From Pampus argenteus (taxonomy: Eukaryota > Chordata > Actinopteri > Scombriformes > Stromateidae), in NCBI GenBank assembly GCA_036937835.1, contig CM072878.1, positions 6,054,501 to 6,118,500 of the forward strand: a stretch of 64,000 nt of DNA. Direction: 5' to 3'. Made by a program: the position numbers and the translations under genes. This document shows, in pieces, positions 62,691 through 64,000 of this stretch; the first letter of the stretch is position 1; every line of letters begins with the position of its first letter. The notes under the pieces were generated by a model, which was not told the origin of the DNA, searched no databases, and worked only from the letters and a program-made list of their open reading frames with translations.

Positions 62691-64000
62691 AAACACACCT
62701 TTAAAAATTAACCCTTACCATAAGATTTTCTTTTCATCTACCACCCAGTAAAATGTCTGTACTTATGTTTTGTGACAGTAAGGTTGGATTAAAGAGGCAT
62801 TTTTTTTTTTTTGCACTACCTCTCAATCCACCCTGACACCAGTGTGAAACTGTCGAATAAAGCCAAAAATAATAAAAATAATAGACTGATTGAATGTCAG
62901 ATGGTTTCAAAGCTTAGACAGCAAAGACACCAAAGATTAGAGTTCTTCCAGTTTATTCCTGTTTTTCTTGGCTCATCAGTCAGGTGGACAGGCAACATTA
63001 GAGCCCTTTGTGAAATGCACTCTTCGTAATTGGCATATCTTTGGTCATTTTCATAGCCAAGTTCACCATTTTTCCCACACATAAATGAAAGACATTCCAG
63101 CTCTAAAGCCTGCATTCAACAAGCTGTCATGGCGGTTCATAAATCGCTCACTCACCAGCTGGAGACAGTTGAAAATGTCCCTCAGATATCCTGTAAACAA
63201 CATTACGTGATTATGCCAACACGCAGGGCTTGTCAAAACCTGTCCGCCCTTTGTTAGTTACCTATTAAGATTAAAGTGTTGAATAATGGGTGGATGTTCC
63301 TTTAGGCGTCAGTCACAGTAGCGAGGTTGCTAATTACACATCAAGACCAGGTTTTTTTTATGCTTTATAGGTCGTAAGATTCTCATGACTCCAGCAGTTA
63401 GAGCTGTCAACTGTGCAAAGGCGTGTGTGTTTATGTCCGCCTACGTGAGCGAATACATGATAACATTCAGGTTTGCGTGGGGGGCTGAGTGAGCAGGTGA
63501 CCTGGATTTCCCATCATAATGCACTCATCCACAGGAAGGAGAAAGGGAAACTGCTGTTGGTCCATCAGCATATATATACCCATGACTGATCATCAGTAGC
63601 CTACCATGACATACTGTAATCACACCAAACACACATTAATTTCTTGGCAGACACACTGCTCTCACCAGCTGTGGTAAAAGTTCACCTGCTATTCGCAACT
63701 AGAAACAACAGCCATCTGCCATCCTGCACATGCCCATAACATTAGCTGTGAAGAACTAGTAGAACAAAATCTAAAATATTATTTAATATCTATCGATCCA
63801 TATTCCGCCTGTGTTTCACTGGCTGTTCTGCTGCAGTTCGTGGAGCCCTCAACAACACGTGGAAAGAGACCAGGTGGGGTTTGCTGGTGGAGGAATGTGT
63901 CTGTCAGCGTTGAACTTGTCTGGTGGGAATCACCCCTGGAATGTGTTAACGTCGTAGCTGAAAATGTCAGGATCAGTTGGCATTGTGTGTGTGTGTGAAA

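Larger units (their letters stand above)
53501..64000. other. Gene-free interval, part 4, to the window end
   Basis: No convincing gene. Contents: a weak exon-like segment on the minus strand (53838-53948), GT (54226-54246), CA (54884-54903, 59631-59659, 60090-60147) and GT (60982-61004) microsatellites, the TTTAGCTAA minisatellite (55465-55600), a family A copy (59735-60050) and a family B copy (62265-62690). The segment 59240-59590 is more GC-rich than its surroundings. If a gene begins past 64000 its promoter may be near the end, but nothing shows it. Confidence 0.45.

Overview
This window is nuclear DNA from a ray-finned fish, most likely a spiny-rayed (percomorph) teleost. The evidence is compact vertebrate genes with many GT-AG introns, dense CA/GT and GATA microsatellites, and several interspersed repeat families typical of teleost intergenic DNA. 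There is no bacterial gene organisation. The species cannot be named from the sequence.

Five protein-coding genes fill the first 36 kb. From left to right they are: the 3' end of smarca4 (BRG1 chromatin-remodelling ATPase, + strand, seven terminal exons, 68-1941); a complete low-density lipoprotein receptor gene (ldlr, +, 18 coding exons, 6477-14197) with a recognisable sterol-responsive promoter; kri1 (ribosome-biogenesis factor, +, 18 exons, 21213-27572); spc24 (Ndc80 kinetochore complex subunit, +, 29160-30475); and a single-coding-exon sphingosine-1-phosphate receptor, best matched to S1PR5 (- strand, 33632-34840). All splice junctions were traced by reading frame. The assembled reading frames close without a frameshift: 332 residues (partial) for smarca4, 895 for ldlr, 767 for kri1, 199 for spc24 and 402 for s1pr5. 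Human counterparts of all five lie on chromosome 19p13.2, so this is a conserved vertebrate block with local reordering (kri1 sits between ldlr and spc24).

The genes do not form a pathway. ldlr takes up cholesterol-rich lipoprotein at the cell surface, smarca4 remodels nucleosomes, kri1 acts in the nucleolus on the small ribosomal subunit, spc24 anchors microtubules to kinetochores, and s1pr5 is a lipid-signalling GPCR. Regulatory sequence is readable at three promoters. ldlr has an SRE flanked by GC boxes, kri1 has twin E-boxes and an ETS site, and spc24 has a CHR-like site.

From about 36 kb to 64 kb I find no convincing gene. That tract holds simple repeats and degenerate copies of at least four interspersed families, some nested, with target-site duplications visible in places. 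The best leads are the ldlr promoter, an inverted repeat in the ldlr 3' UTR, a second NPxF motif at the ldlr C-terminus, a GC-AG intron in spc24, and two datable insertions with direct repeats. I saw no evidence for a wholly new biological system.
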